Source: Streptomyces fungicidicus (GTDB lineage Bacteria > Actinomycetota > Actinomycetes > Streptomycetales > Streptomycetaceae). Taken from it: 64,000 nucleotides of DNA. The stretch spans positions 3,410,001-3,474,000 of the forward strand of contig NZ_CP023407.1 of assembly GCF_003665435.1 (NCBI RefSeq), written 5' to 3'. The position numbers were made by a program, and so were the translations under genes. Shown in pieces: positions 28,028-36,982 of the stretch; position 1 is the first letter of the stretch, and each line of letters starts with the position of its first letter. The notes beneath the pieces are model-generated. The model was given only the letters and a program-made list of their open reading frames with translations. It was not told the origin of the DNA and searched no databases.

Positions 28028-28891
28028 TTACTTCACGTCGACGAAGTCGCCGGCGGCGTTGATCGCCGGGGTGGTCGAGGTGCCGGCGAACGCGTAGCGG
28101 TAGTAGCCGTCCACGCCGGCCGTGACGGTGGTGGACAGGTTGCCGGTGCTGTTGGTCTTGATGGTCTTCAGCGTGGTGTACGTGCTGGAGCTCTTCTTAC
28201 GGAACTGCAGCTTCACCGACTGGCCGGTGTAACCGGCGTACTTGCCGGTCTCCCAGTTGGCCCGGGACAGCTTGCCCGTGACGGTGATCGTCTTGCCCTT
28301 CTTCACCGGCTCGGGGGAGGCGTTGACGGTCAGCTTGGAGTAGCGCTGGACCTTGTGGGTGCCGTGGTAGTCGTTCCAGTACATGCTGCCGTCGCCCGCG
28401 AGCGCGCCGACGGTCACCTTCCAGGTGCCGGCCAGCGCGTTCTTGTACAGGTCGACGCCCGGGTAGGCCGTGATGGTGAGCTTGCAGGTCGAGGTGGTGG
28501 CGCTGGAGGCCGTGCAGGTGGCGGCGTCCTGGTTCGGGCCCAGGTAGCCGTCGAGGCCTTCCTCGACGTCGGTGCCGTGCCACAGGTCGACGTAGGCGTC
28601 CTGGATGCCCGTCGCGTGGCTGGCGGTCACCGACACGGTGACGGTCTTGGCGTTGGTGGTGCCGACGACCACGGCCTTGCCCGAGTTGACGGTCACCTTG
28701 GTGATGACCGGCAGTTCGTCGGCGGCGGCAGCGGCGCGGAACGCCGACTTGGCGGAGGGGTTGCCGAAGCGCTCGGTGGCGCTCGGCTTGTCGAGGTCCG
28801 CGTTCCCGGCGTCGGCCTGGGCGGCCGGGGCGGCGAGGGCGGTGAGGGCCAGGGCGCCGGTGACGGCGGCCACGGTGGCACGAATTCGCAT
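28028..28891 (-). CDS. Secreted protein of unknown function with Ig-like repeats
   Basis: This 287-residue protein has a clear signal peptide (MRIRATVAAVTGALALTALA, cleavage after AQA). The mature part is Thr/Ser/Lys-rich and beta-strand-like. A first domain (about 60-155) contains two cysteines (ATCTAS, STCKLTI) that could form a disulfide. A second domain (about 190-285) resembles bacterial Ig-like or polymer-binding modules (ITVTGKLSRANW; VKLQFRKKSSSTY; LKTIKTNSTGNL). There are no catalytic motifs. It stands alone, divergent from nhaA, and converges on the ATPase gene. An adhesive or wall-associated role is possible but not shown. Confidence 0.75.
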   Translation of the reverse strand: MRIRATVAAVTGALALTALAAPAAQADAGNADLDKPSATERFGNPSAKSAFRAAAAADELPVITKVTVNSGKAVVVGTTNAKTVTVSVTASHATGIQDAYVDLWHGTDVEEGLDGYLGPNQDAATCTASSATTSTCKLTITAYPGVDLYKNALAGTWKVTVGALAGDGSMYWNDYHGTHKVQRYSKLTVNASPEPVKKGKTITVTGKLSRANWETGKYAGYTGQSVKLQFRKKSSSTYTTLKTIKTNSTGNLSTTVTAGVDGYYRYAFAGTSTTPAINAAGDFVDVK

Positions 28892-29132
28892 GTGTTCCCC
28901 ACGTGGAGAAGGGGACCCCGGCTCTGGTCGTTTCGTACGGCTCGTCGTCGGCGCGGGGCCCCGAATGATCGTGGAGTCTGTTGACTCGCAAGATCAGATG
29001 CGCCTCCCGGCCGAATGGTTGTACGAGCAGTGAACATTTTATGGAGACGCCAACCGGAGGGTTCCCTCTCACTTCTCGGTGTGTGAGCGACCATGGAATC
29101 TGCCGGCCCAGTGATCGGAGGCAGAAACCCTG

Positions 29133-31040
29133 ATGGTGCGCAGGAAGAAGACCGGGGACTCGCAGTCGCAGACGGAGTCCCAGTCCCGGTCGCGGACGAG
29201 CGAACTGGCGGGTCAGCTGGCCGCCCCGGTGCGTGCCTTCATGGCGACCGAGGCGGGCAGCGCGGGACTGCTCCTCGCCGCCGTGGCGGTCGCGCTGATC
29301 TGGGCGAACTCGCCCTGGTCGGAGGCGTACACCTCGCTGTGGCACACCGAGGCGTCCATCGCCGTCGGTGACGCCCGGCTGTCGATGGACCTGAGCCACT
29401 GGGTCAACGACGGCCTGATGGCCCTGTTCTTCTTCGTGATCGGCCTGGAGGTGCGCTACGAGATCTCCGTGGGCTCGCTGAACGACCGCCGCCGGATCGT
29501 GATCCCGGGCCTCGCCGGGCTCGGCGGCATGCTCGTGCCCGTCCTGCTGTACCTGGCGGTCGCGCCGGGGGGCGAGGCCGCCCAGGCCTGGGGCGTGGTC
29601 ATCGGCACCGACACGGCGTTCATGCTGGGCGCGCTCGCCGTGGTGGGCCCGCGGTTCGTCACCCAGCTCCGGGTCTTCCTGCTCGCCATCACCGTCATCG
29701 ACGACATCGTGGCCGTCACCGTGATCGGCCTGGTCTACTCCGGCAGCATCAGCGTGCCGGAGCTGATCGCCGCGCTCGTGCTGGGCGTGATCCTGTCCGC
29801 GCTGACCCGTTTCGGCGTCTGGCACGCGGCCCCGTACGTGCTGGTCGTCCTGGTGCTGTGGTTCGCCGTGCTGTACGCCGGTCTGCACGCCTCCATCGCC
29901 GGCATGCTCGGCGGTCTCCTCATCCCCTCCCGCAACCCGTCACGGGAGGGCGTGGACCAGGCCACGCGGCTCTTCCGCGCCTTCCGCCAGTCGCCCCGCG
30001 CCGACGTCGGCAAGACGGCGCGCAAGGGACTGCAGAAGGCCGTCTCGGTCAACGAGCGGCTCCAGACGATGCTCCACCCCTGGTCCAGCTACGTCATCGT
30101 GCCGGTGTTCGCCCTGGCCAACGCCGGTGTCGATCTGCGCGACGGCGTCCTGACCAACGCGCTGACCTCCCCGCTCACCTGGGCCGTGGTCGTGGGTCTC
30201 GTGGCCGGCAAGCCCCTCGGCATCTGGGGCGGCGCCGTCCTCGGCGCGCGGGCCGGCCTCGGGAAGCTCCCGACCGGCGTGGGGCAGGGGCACGTCCTGG
30301 GCGGCGGCGCGCTCTCCGGCATCGGGTTCACCGTCTCCCTGCTGATCGTCGGGCTCGCCTTCGAGGACCAGGTCGCCCGCACCGAGGCGACCGTCGGCGT
30401 CCTGCTCGCGGCCCTGTTCGCAAGCCTCCTGGGCTGGCTGGTGTTCCGTCTGGCCGCACGGCGCGGCCAGACGGACGCGGACCTGCCCCGCTATCTGGAC
30501 CGCCCGGTCGACCCGGAGCACGACCACATCCTCGGCCCCGTGGACGCGCCCCTGACCCTGGTGGAGTACGGCGACTTCGAGTGCCACTTCTGCGCCCGCG
30601 CCACCGGCGTCACCAAGGAGCTGCGCCAGCGGTTCGGCGACCGGTTCCGCTACGTGTTCCGGCACCTCCCGCTGCCCGACGTGCACCCGCACGCCGAGCT
30701 GGCGGCGCGGGCGGCCGTCGCCGCCGCCGCGCAGGGCCGCTTCTGGGAGATGCACGACCTGCTCTACGAGCACCAGGACGCGCTGGAGTACGAGGACACC
30801 GCGGGCTACGCCATCGACCTGGGACTCGACATGGAGCGGTTCCTCCACGACATCGACGCCGACAGGACCGCCGAGCGGGTCCGCGAGGACGCCGCCAGCG
30901 CCGAGGCGAGCGGGGTCCGCGGCGCCCCGACGTTCTTCATCGGCGAGCGCCGGCACACCGGCCCGTACGACGCGGGGACCCTCGCCCGCGAGCTCGAGGA
31001 GTACGCCGCCGCGCAGTCCGGCGCCCACCGGGCGGACTGA
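29133..31040 (+). CDS. nhaA: NhaA Na+/H+ antiporter fused to a DsbA-like thioredoxin domain
   Basis: This 635-residue fusion begins with a disordered basic tail. Residues about 30-435 are an NhaA antiporter with 12 segments, including [25 protein letters not shown] and the ion-binding pair in [13 protein letters not shown]. Residues about 450-630 form a DsbA/thioredoxin-type domain with the active site C484-H-F-C487 and APTFFIG as the cis-proline loop. The fusion is known in actinobacteria. It suggests redox sensing or disulfide chemistry linked to sodium/proton exchange, but the role of the thioredoxin part is not established. GGAGG lies about 12 nt before the ATG. Confidence 0.93.
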   Translation: MVRRKKTGDSQSQTESQSRSRTSELAGQLAAPVRAFMATEAGSAGLLLAAVAVALIWANSPWSEAYTSLWHTEASIAVGDARLSMDLSHWVNDGLMALFFFVIGLEVRYEISVGSLNDRRRIVIPGLAGLGGMLVPVLLYLAVAPGGEAAQAWGVVIGTDTAFMLGALAVVGPRFVTQLRVFLLAITVIDDIVAVTVIGLVYSGSISVPELIAALVLGVILSALTRFGVWHAAPYVLVVLVLWFAVLYAGLHASIAGMLGGLLIPSRNPSREGVDQATRLFRAFRQSPRADVGKTARKGLQKAVSVNERLQTMLHPWSSYVIVPVFALANAGVDLRDGVLTNALTSPLTWAVVVGLVAGKPLGIWGGAVLGARAGLGKLPTGVGQGHVLGGGALSGIGFTVSLLIVGLAFEDQVARTEATVGVLLAALFASLLGWLVFRLAARRGQTDADLPRYLDRPVDPEHDHILGPVDAPLTLVEYGDFECHFCARATGVTKELRQRFGDRFRYVFRHLPLPDVHPHAELAARAAVAAAAQGRFWEMHDLLYEHQDALEYEDTAGYAIDLGLDMERFLHDIDADRTAERVREDAASAEASGVRGAPTFFIGERRHTGPYDAGTLARELEEYAAAQSGAHRAD

Positions 31041-31051
31041 CCGGACGCCCC

Positions 31052-31075
31052 GCCGGGCGGGCCGGTCCGCCCGGC
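31052..31075 (+). terminator. Hairpin downstream of nhaA
   Basis: Nine-bp perfect arms (31052-31060 and 31067-31075) with a 6-nt loop are followed by TTACC. The rest of the gap to 31249 is GC-only repetitive sequence. Confidence 0.6.
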
Positions 31076-31164
31076 TTACCCGTCCAGCTCACCCGGCCGG
31101 TTCACCCGGTCGCCCCGGCCGACGGGGCGGACTGACCGCCGGGGCGGACTCACCAGACGCCCTG

Positions 31165-31216
31165 CCCGACCGGCCCGCCCGGCCCGCCCGGCCCGACCGG
31201 CCCGCCCGGCGGGCCG
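31165..31216. repeat. GC-only tandem repeat (CGGCCCGCC-type units)
   Basis: Imperfect tandem 9-10 bp units of C and G with single A interruptions occupy the gap between nhaA and the convergent sacsin-like gene. They could form extensive secondary structure. Confidence 0.6.
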
Positions 31217-31249
31217 GTCCGGCCGGGGCCGGTCCTGCCGGCGGGCCGG

Positions 31250-34200
31250 TCAGTCGAACCAGCGGTCGCGGGCCAGCTCCTCCGTCCGCGAGGGGTCCTC
31301 CAGCAGCGCCGCCACCTCGAAGCGGCGGGGCCACTGGCCGGCCGCCCAGGCCAGCCCCGCGGCCACGCCCTCCAGCGTCGCGGCGTGCAGCACGCCGTCG
31401 CCGGCCAGCCGCCAGTCGATCTCCACCCCGTCGACGACGAGCTCCTCGTGCTCGACGTACGAGGCCGGGGTGCGCGGGCCCAGCAGCACCCGCACCGGCT
31501 CCGGCACCTCGTGCTCGGCGCCCTCGGAGTCCACCCCGCCGGTCACGGACTCGCTGAGCCGCCGCACCTGGAACAGCTCGGCCAGCTCGGCGGCGCGCGC
31601 CGGACGCACCGGCAGCAGCGGCACACCGGACGTGAACGGCAGCAGATCGGGCGAGTCCACGACCACCGCTTCGGCGGCCTCCACCACCTCGACCCGGCCG
31701 TCGACCACCGCGCGCAGCTCGTCCGGCAGGGTCACCTGCTCGGGGTCCAGCTCGGCCAGCGCCCCGTACAGGGCGTGCAGCTGGGCGGCGGTGACCGGGC
31801 GGCCGGGGTCGGCGAGGCGGTCCAGCAGTTCGGCCGCGCCGCCGGGCTCGTCGAGGAGGGCGGCCACCGAGGTCCGTACGCCGAGCGCCCGGAGCACCTG
31901 CTCGTCCTCGAAGCCGGTCGCGTCGGCCTCGTCGTACAGGCCGCGCAGCAGCGGGTCGCCGCCGGCCGCGCGCAGTCCGGCGGGGCGGCGGCCGCCGATC
32001 ACCGGGTGACCGCGCAGCCACCAGGCGGTGTACGGCCGCACCACCTCGTGGGTGCCGTCGTGCAGCAGGATCCGCACCTGTTCGACGAGGGCGTCCCGCA
32101 GCGGGGGCCGTGACAGCAGGGCCAGCGCCTGCGGCCACCGGTCGTCGGCCACCAGGTCGAGGTCGCGCACGGCGACGATCTCGGTGGCGACCGGCGGGAC
32201 GGGGCTGTCCGGGAAGCGGTCCTGGACGTCCTCGCTCCACACGTCCACGGCGTCCAGCAGACCGGCGTCGTCGGGCTCGGCGAAGTCGCCGTCGCGGGGC
32301 TCCAGTTCGTCCGGGTCGAGGACCACGTCGGTGGCGCGGACCAGCGCGAAGCCGACCAGCACGCCACAGGCGGCCAGCGGCTGTTCGCCCCACCTGGCGG
32401 CGAGTTCGGCGTCCACGGCGGCGAGTTCACCCTCCCGCATGACCCGGGCGAACGGCCCGTCGGGGAAGACCAGTTCGCAGGCCGGGGAGAGTTCGCCGTC
32501 CTCGTCGGGCAGGGCGAGGGCGCCCAGCCAGGGCTCGTCGCCGGGTTCGAGCCCCGCGTCCCGCACCAGCCCCAGCACCACATCGGCGAGTTCCTCGGCG
32601 TCGGGGGCGTCCTCCTCCCAGTTCACCCCGCCGTCGTCGTCGAGCGACGCGGCGACGGCGGCCCGCACCTGCGGGGTGGTGAGGACGGCCCGCGGGGTGG
32701 CGGGGAGGGCGCCGAGCTTCTCCAGGAGGGGGTGGGCGGCGTCCGGGTGGGCGACCTTGAGGCCGAGCCGGGCGAGCAGTTCGGCGTCGGGGGACGCCGA
32801 GTCCGCGGTGGGCAGCAGCACCTGCCGGGGGCCGAGCGTGGTGCGCCCGTCGGCCAGCGGGACGGGCAGCCCGGACAGCCGGTCCGGGTCGACCCCGGCG
32901 AGGCTGTCGTACAGCCGCCGCCACCAGTCGGGGGACTTCTCCAGTCCGGCCAGCCGGTCGATCGCGTCCGCCAGCGGCACCCGGGCCACCCCCAGGGTGC
33001 GCAGCTCCGCACGGCGTTCGAGGCCGGCGGGCAGCAGGGTGGGGAGCACCTCGGCCAGCACCCGTACGGTGTCGGCGCCCGCCCCCTCGACGACCTCGGC
33101 GTCCCGGGGCCGCAGGGACTCGGGCAGCTCGGAGTCCTCCTGGCGCCCGACGGCGGGCGGCAGGAAGGAGGTGCGGGGCAGCCGTTCGAGGACGGCCTGG
33201 CGCAGGGCTCCGTCGAGTCCGCCCTTGCCGAGCGGCCCCGGCACCAGGCCGATGATCCCGGCGGTCACCGGGTGCCAGTCGGCGAGGAGCCCGGCGTATG
33301 CGTCGGCGGCGCGCTGCACCAGGAAGTCGGTGAGCGGGCCGGGGGCGGCGTGCCGGCGGGTGGAGTCCAGCGGGAACGAGGCGATGAGCAGCGCGGGCAC
33401 GCCGAGCGGCTCGTCGCTGGGGGTGGGGGCGTGCACGACGGGGCTGGTGCGGGGGCGGGCGGGGCCGCCGTCGGAGTCCACGGGGACGGCCCAGGTGACC
33501 GACCAGTGCGGCCGCAGCCGCTCCTCGACGGGCCGGTCGGCGAGCAGGTCGGGGGTGAGCGGGCCGTGCGCGGCCGCGGTGCGCCAGCGGGTGGCGCCCT
33601 CCCGTGAGTCCTCGACGACGACGGTGCCGTCCTCGTCGCGGCGGCTCAGGGTGCGCGGCTCCGCGTCCCCGGTCTCGACGACGACCTCCTCCAGGCCGGG
33701 CAGGGCGAGCAGCAGGGCGTCGTCGACGGCGTCGAGCAGCCGCTCGGCGAGGTCGGCGGCGGCGGTGTCGCGCAGCGGGAGGATGACGGCGGTGTCGTAC
33801 GGTCCCGGCGCGGTGCCCTCGGCGGGGAACGGCAGCCGCAGCAGCGGTACGTGCCCGTCCCGGCGGCGGATCTCGTCGCCCAGTCCCGGACTGTTCCGGG
33901 CGGTGTCCCCGGCGAGCTCCCGCGCCTCGGGCAGCGACCAGCGCACCCCGCCGTGCCGCCCGACGACGGCCGGCTCGTCGGTCACGGCGAGCACGGCGGC
34001 GAAGCCGACGCCGAACCGTCCCACGGCCCGGTCGGGGGCGTCCCGCTTGGCGGAGGCGCGCAGCGTGGACAGCGACTCCACGCCGGCCGCGTCCAGCGGC
34101 GCCCCGGTGTTGGCGGCGACGAGGACGTTGTCGCGCAGGGTGAGCCGGAGCCGTCCGGGCACGCCCGCGCGGGCGGCGGCGTCGGCGGCGTTCTGGGCGA

Positions 34201-34372
34201 GTTCGACGACGAGGCGGTCCCGGTAGCCGCCGAGGACGAGGTCCTCCTCGGCGTTGGCGTCCTCACGGAAGCGGGCGGGGCTGGTGGCCCAGGCGTCCAG
34301 GACACCGCGTCGCAGACGAGCCGTACCGAACGGATCGGCCCCCTCGGCGGCGGGCCGCACGTACTTGCTCAC
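31250..34372 (-). CDS. Sacsin-like protein with N-terminal Hsp90/GHKL ATPase domain
   Basis: This 1,040-residue cytoplasmic protein begins with a GHKL ATPase of the sacsin/Hsp90 type. Its N-box is ELAQNAADAA (E57, N61) and a glycine-rich lid region DRAVGRFGVGFAAVLAV lies near 105-122. The remaining 800 residues are Glu/Asp/Leu-rich with repeated ELL/LLDRL helices and no recognised domain. GTG at 34372 is chosen because AGGAGA precedes it by 6 nt; the open frame extends upstream but without protein-like sequence. Bacterial sacsin-type ATPases are thought to be chaperone-like, and some related GHKL proteins belong to defence loci. Here it is divergent from an ArsB/SLC13-type permease, with no nuclease or helicase partner. 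Confidence 0.8.
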   Translation of the reverse strand: MSKYVRPAAEGADPFGTARLRRGVLDAWATSPARFREDANAEEDLVLGGYRDRLVVELAQNAADAAARAGVPGRLRLTLRDNVLVAANTGAPLDAAGVESLSTLRASAKRDAPDRAVGRFGVGFAAVLAVTDEPAVVGRHGGVRWSLPEARELAGDTARNSPGLGDEIRRRDGHVPLLRLPFPAEGTAPGPYDTAVILPLRDTAAADLAERLLDAVDDALLLALPGLEEVVVETGDAEPRTLSRRDEDGTVVVEDSREGATRWRTAAAHGPLTPDLLADRPVEERLRPHWSVTWAVPVDSDGGPARPRTSPVVHAPTPSDEPLGVPALLIASFPLDSTRRHAAPGPLTDFLVQRAADAYAGLLADWHPVTAGIIGLVPGPLGKGGLDGALRQAVLERLPRTSFLPPAVGRQEDSELPESLRPRDAEVVEGAGADTVRVLAEVLPTLLPAGLERRAELRTLGVARVPLADAIDRLAGLEKSPDWWRRLYDSLAGVDPDRLSGLPVPLADGRTTLGPRQVLLPTADSASPDAELLARLGLKVAHPDAAHPLLEKLGALPATPRAVLTTPQVRAAVAASLDDDGGVNWEEDAPDAEELADVVLGLVRDAGLEPGDEPWLGALALPDEDGELSPACELVFPDGPFARVMREGELAAVDAELAARWGEQPLAACGVLVGFALVRATDVVLDPDELEPRDGDFAEPDDAGLLDAVDVWSEDVQDRFPDSPVPPVATEIVAVRDLDLVADDRWPQALALLSRPPLRDALVEQVRILLHDGTHEVVRPYTAWWLRGHPVIGGRRPAGLRAAGGDPLLRGLYDEADATGFEDEQVLRALGVRTSVAALLDEPGGAAELLDRLADPGRPVTAAQLHALYGALAELDPEQVTLPDELRAVVDGRVEVVEAAEAVVVDSPDLLPFTSGVPLLPVRPARAAELAELFQVRRLSESVTGGVDSEGAEHEVPEPVRVLLGPRTPASYVEHEELVVDGVEIDWRLAGDGVLHAATLEGVAAGLAWAAGQWPRRFEVAALLEDPSRTEELARDRWFD

Positions 34373-34442
34373 GTTGACTCTCCTCATCGGCCCTGATCGG
34401 CGTGAGGTCGAAGGTACCGCCCCACGACACCCCGGCGACGCG

Positions 34443-35732
34443 GTGTCCGCCTCCGGCGGCACGGTGTGGATGATCGGTGCTGTGCTGCTCGAGTCGCTGT
34501 CCGTCGCCGCCCTGGCCGTGGTGCTGGTGTGTGCCGTCGTCCGCCCGTTCCGCTGGCCGGAGGCGGTGTTCGCGGTGCCCGCGGCCGGCGTCGTGGTCGC
34601 CACCGGGGCGATCTCGCTGGAGGCGGTGCGCGAGGAGGCCGCCCGGCTCGGGCCGGTGATCGACTTCCTCGCCGCCGTGCTGGTGCTCGCCAGGCTCTGT
34701 GACGACGAGGGGCTCTTCCACGCCTGCGGGACCTGGATGGCCCGCTGGGCCCGCCGGGGGCCGCGCAGGCTGCTGGGCGCGGTCTTCGCCCTCGCCTCGC
34801 TGATCACCGCCGCGCTCAGTCTGGACGCCACCGTGGTCCTGCTGACCCCGGTGGTGTTCGCCACCGCCACCCGCATGGGAGCCCGGCCGGCCCCGCACGT
34901 CTACGCGGGCGCGCACCTGTCGAACACGGCGTCCCTGCTGCTGCCCGTGTCGAACCTGACGAACCTGCTGGCGTTCACCGCCACGGGTCTCACCTTCACC
35001 CGCTTCGCGCTGCTGATGACCCTGCCGTGGCTGGCGGCGATCGCCGTGGAGTACGCCGTCTTCCGCCGTTTCTTCGCCGCCGACCTCGACGCGGAACCGA
35101 CCGCCCCGGAGGTGGCGGAGGGCCCCGTGGAGCTGCCCCTGTTCGCGCTGCTGACCGTGGCCGCCACGCTCGCCGGGTTCGCCGTGGCGTCCGCGTTCGG
35201 CGTCGACCCGGCGTGGGCGGCGGCGGCCGGCGCGACCGTGCTGGCGGTGCGCGCCCTGGCCCGCCGGCACACCACACCGGCCGCGATCGTCCGCTCCGCC
35301 GACCTGCCGTTCCTCGCGTTCGTCCTCGCCCTGGGCGTGGTCGTACGGGCGGTCCTGGACCACGGCTTGGACGACGCGCTCGGCGCGGTGCTCCCCGACG
35401 GCACGAGCCTCCCGGCCCTGCTGGCCGTCGCGGGCCTGGCGGCGCTGCTCGCCAACCTGATCAACAACCTGCCGGCGGTCCTCGCCCTGGTCCCGCTGGC
35501 CGCCCCGTCCGGCCCCGGCGCGGTCCTCGCCGTCCTGCTGGGCGTGAACATCGGCCCGAACCTCACCTACGCGGGCTCGCTGGCCACCCTGCTGTGGCGC
35601 CGCATCGTCCACCATCACGCCCACGAGGTCAGCCTCAAGCGCTTCACGCTGCTGGGCCTGGCCACCGTGCCCGCGGCGCTGGTGGCGTCGACGGTGGCGC
35701 TGTGGGTGTCGCTGGAGCTGCTGGGCGGCTGA
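34443..35732 (+). CDS. SLC13/ArsB-family anion permease
   Basis: This 429-residue membrane protein has about 11 segments in two halves, with ALSLDATVVLLTPVVFA and LLANLINNLPAVLALVP as the paired re-entrant motifs of the ArsB/NhaD ion transporter superfamily, and GVNIGPNLTYAGSLATLLWRR near the C-terminus. It could export arsenite or move another anion or Na+; no arsR or arsC gene is nearby. The start is uncertain: GTG 34443, GTG 34464 and ATG 34470 are all in frame and none has a clear ribosome-binding site. It lies divergent from the sacsin-like gene with only about 70 bp between. Confidence 0.82.
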   Translation: MSASGGTVWMIGAVLLESLSVAALAVVLVCAVVRPFRWPEAVFAVPAAGVVVATGAISLEAVREEAARLGPVIDFLAAVLVLARLCDDEGLFHACGTWMARWARRGPRRLLGAVFALASLITAALSLDATVVLLTPVVFATATRMGARPAPHVYAGAHLSNTASLLLPVSNLTNLLAFTATGLTFTRFALLMTLPWLAAIAVEYAVFRRFFAADLDAEPTAPEVAEGPVELPLFALLTVAATLAGFAVASAFGVDPAWAAAAGATVLAVRALARRHTTPAAIVRSADLPFLAFVLALGVVVRAVLDHGLDDALGAVLPDGTSLPALLAVAGLAALLANLINNLPAVLALVPLAAPSGPGAVLAVLLGVNIGPNLTYAGSLATLLWRRIVHHHAHEVSLKRFTLLGLATVPAALVASTVALWVSLELLGG

Positions 35733-35804
35733 TCGCCCTCCACGGCCGGGAGGCAAGTACTACGATCACGCGAACCGGTTACCGGACGTTCACAAGGCGG
35801 GGGC

Positions 35805-36644
35805 ATGAGCGACGAGACGGTTTTCCAGGCGGCGTACGACGAGGTCCTGCGCAAATGGCCGGACGGGGTGACCGCCATCGACGTGCCGACCCCGTACGGC
35901 AGCACCCGGGTGCACGACTGCGGCCCCGAGGACGGTACTCCCCTGGTCCTGCTGCCCGGCGGCGGGACGACCTCGATGGCCTGGTACGCCAACGCCGCCG
36001 CGCTGGCCGCCGCCCACCGGGTGTACGCCGTCGACCTGATCGGCGACTACGGCCGCAGCGTGCACGACGGGGCTCCGCTGCGGGGCGCCGGGGATCTGAC
36101 AGCCTGGCTGGACGCGCTCTTCGACGAGCTGGACCTGGACGGGGCGCACCTGGCCGGTCACTCCTACGGCGCCTGGATCGCCCTGAACCACGCCCTGCAC
36201 GCGCCGCACCGGCTCGGCGGGCTCGCGCTGCTCGACCCGGTCCAGTGCTTCGCCCGGATGAGCCCGCGCTACCTGCTGCACGCGGTGCTGACCACGCTGA
36301 AGCCCGCCGCCGAGCGGCCCGGCGCCCTCCACCGCTGGGAGACCGGCAGCGATCCGGAGGACCCGGTGTGGCGGGCGTTCCTGGCCGGCACCGCCGTGGC
36401 GAAGCGGTCGAAGGTCGTCACCATGCCGCGCCCCCGCGAGGACGCCCTGCGGGCCTGTTCCGTACCGACCCTGGTCTGCCTGGCCGGGAAGAGCCGCGCC
36501 CATGACGCGCCCCGGGTGGCGGCCGCCGCCCGCCGGCTGATGCCCCGGGCCGAGGTCGTCATCCTCCCCGACGCCTCCCACCACTCACTCCCCACCGAGC
36601 GGCCCGCCGAGCTCAACCGCCTGCTGGTGGACTTCTTCGCCTGA
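35805..36644 (+). CDS. Alpha/beta-fold hydrolase
   Basis: This 279-residue hydrolase has the oxyanion segment LLPGGGTTSMAWY, the nucleophile elbow GHSYGAW (Ser120) and the final histidine in DASHHSLPTERP. The acid is probably in the PTLVCLAGKSRAHDAP region. It is single-domain, without signal peptide. The ATG at 35805 has a GGCGGGGG stretch upstream. Substrate unknown; esterases, haloperoxidase-like enzymes and C-C hydrolases share this form. A hairpin follows the gene. Confidence 0.85.
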   Translation: MSDETVFQAAYDEVLRKWPDGVTAIDVPTPYGSTRVHDCGPEDGTPLVLLPGGGTTSMAWYANAAALAAAHRVYAVDLIGDYGRSVHDGAPLRGAGDLTAWLDALFDELDLDGAHLAGHSYGAWIALNHALHAPHRLGGLALLDPVQCFARMSPRYLLHAVLTTLKPAAERPGALHRWETGSDPEDPVWRAFLAGTAVAKRSKVVTMPRPREDALRACSVPTLVCLAGKSRAHDAPRVAAAARRLMPRAEVVILPDASHHSLPTERPAELNRLLVDFFA

Positions 36645-36665
36645 CCGGGAGACGCGGACCACATT

Positions 36666-36694
36666 CACCGGGCGTCCGGACCGGCCTCCCGGTG
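36666..36694 (+). terminator. Hairpin downstream of the alpha/beta hydrolase
   Basis: CACCGGG (36666-36672) pairs with CCCGGTG (36688-36694) around an internally pairing loop, 22 nt after the stop codon. Confidence 0.5.
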
Positions 36695-36699
36695 ACAAG

Positions 36700-36982
36700 C
36701 GGCACAGGCGCGTCATCGCGTACTACCCGGAATAGTGGACAAGCCCGGCTTCTTATATCGGACATTTGCCACCCAGAGCTGATGGATCAGCTTGAAATGG
36801 GGGCTTTCGCCCTACCTGGAGCCCTCCGTCAAGAGACGTGCGTCTCACGCCCGAAGTACGGCCTTTCGTCGTAGGTCACACCTTTGCGGCTTTTGACCGG
36901 TGCCGGTTACCAAGGAACGGCCAGCACGGCACGGACCCGTTCCGCCACTGGCTTCCCCCGTCCCCTCCCCCATGAGGTTTCG
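36700..36982 (+). promoter_or_regulatory. Hairpin-rich leader of the M23 peptidase gene
   Basis: This gene-free stretch holds an AT-rich patch (TTATAT, about 36753) that may mark the promoter. It then has a series of short near-palindromes: AGCTGAT-GG-ATCAGCT (36777-36792), GAGACG-TG-CGTCTC (36833-36846), ACCGG-TG-CCGGT (36896-36907) and GGAACGG/CCGTTCC (36914-36920 with 36937-36943). The ribosome-binding site GAGG sits 7 nt before the ATG. It matches no riboswitch I could recognise. Confidence 0.45.

Noticed and set aside
34373..34876. N-terminal extension of the sacsin-like gene to 34876
   Set aside because: The added sequence is Ser/Thr/Arg-rich, antisense to the permease, and a GTG with a good ribosome-binding site sits where homology begins.
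36700..36982. c-di-AMP (ydaO-type) riboswitch before the M23 peptidase
   Set aside because: The conserved GGGGAACC and GGGGUGAA-type boxes and the GUAGG closing region are not found; only unrelated hairpins are present.
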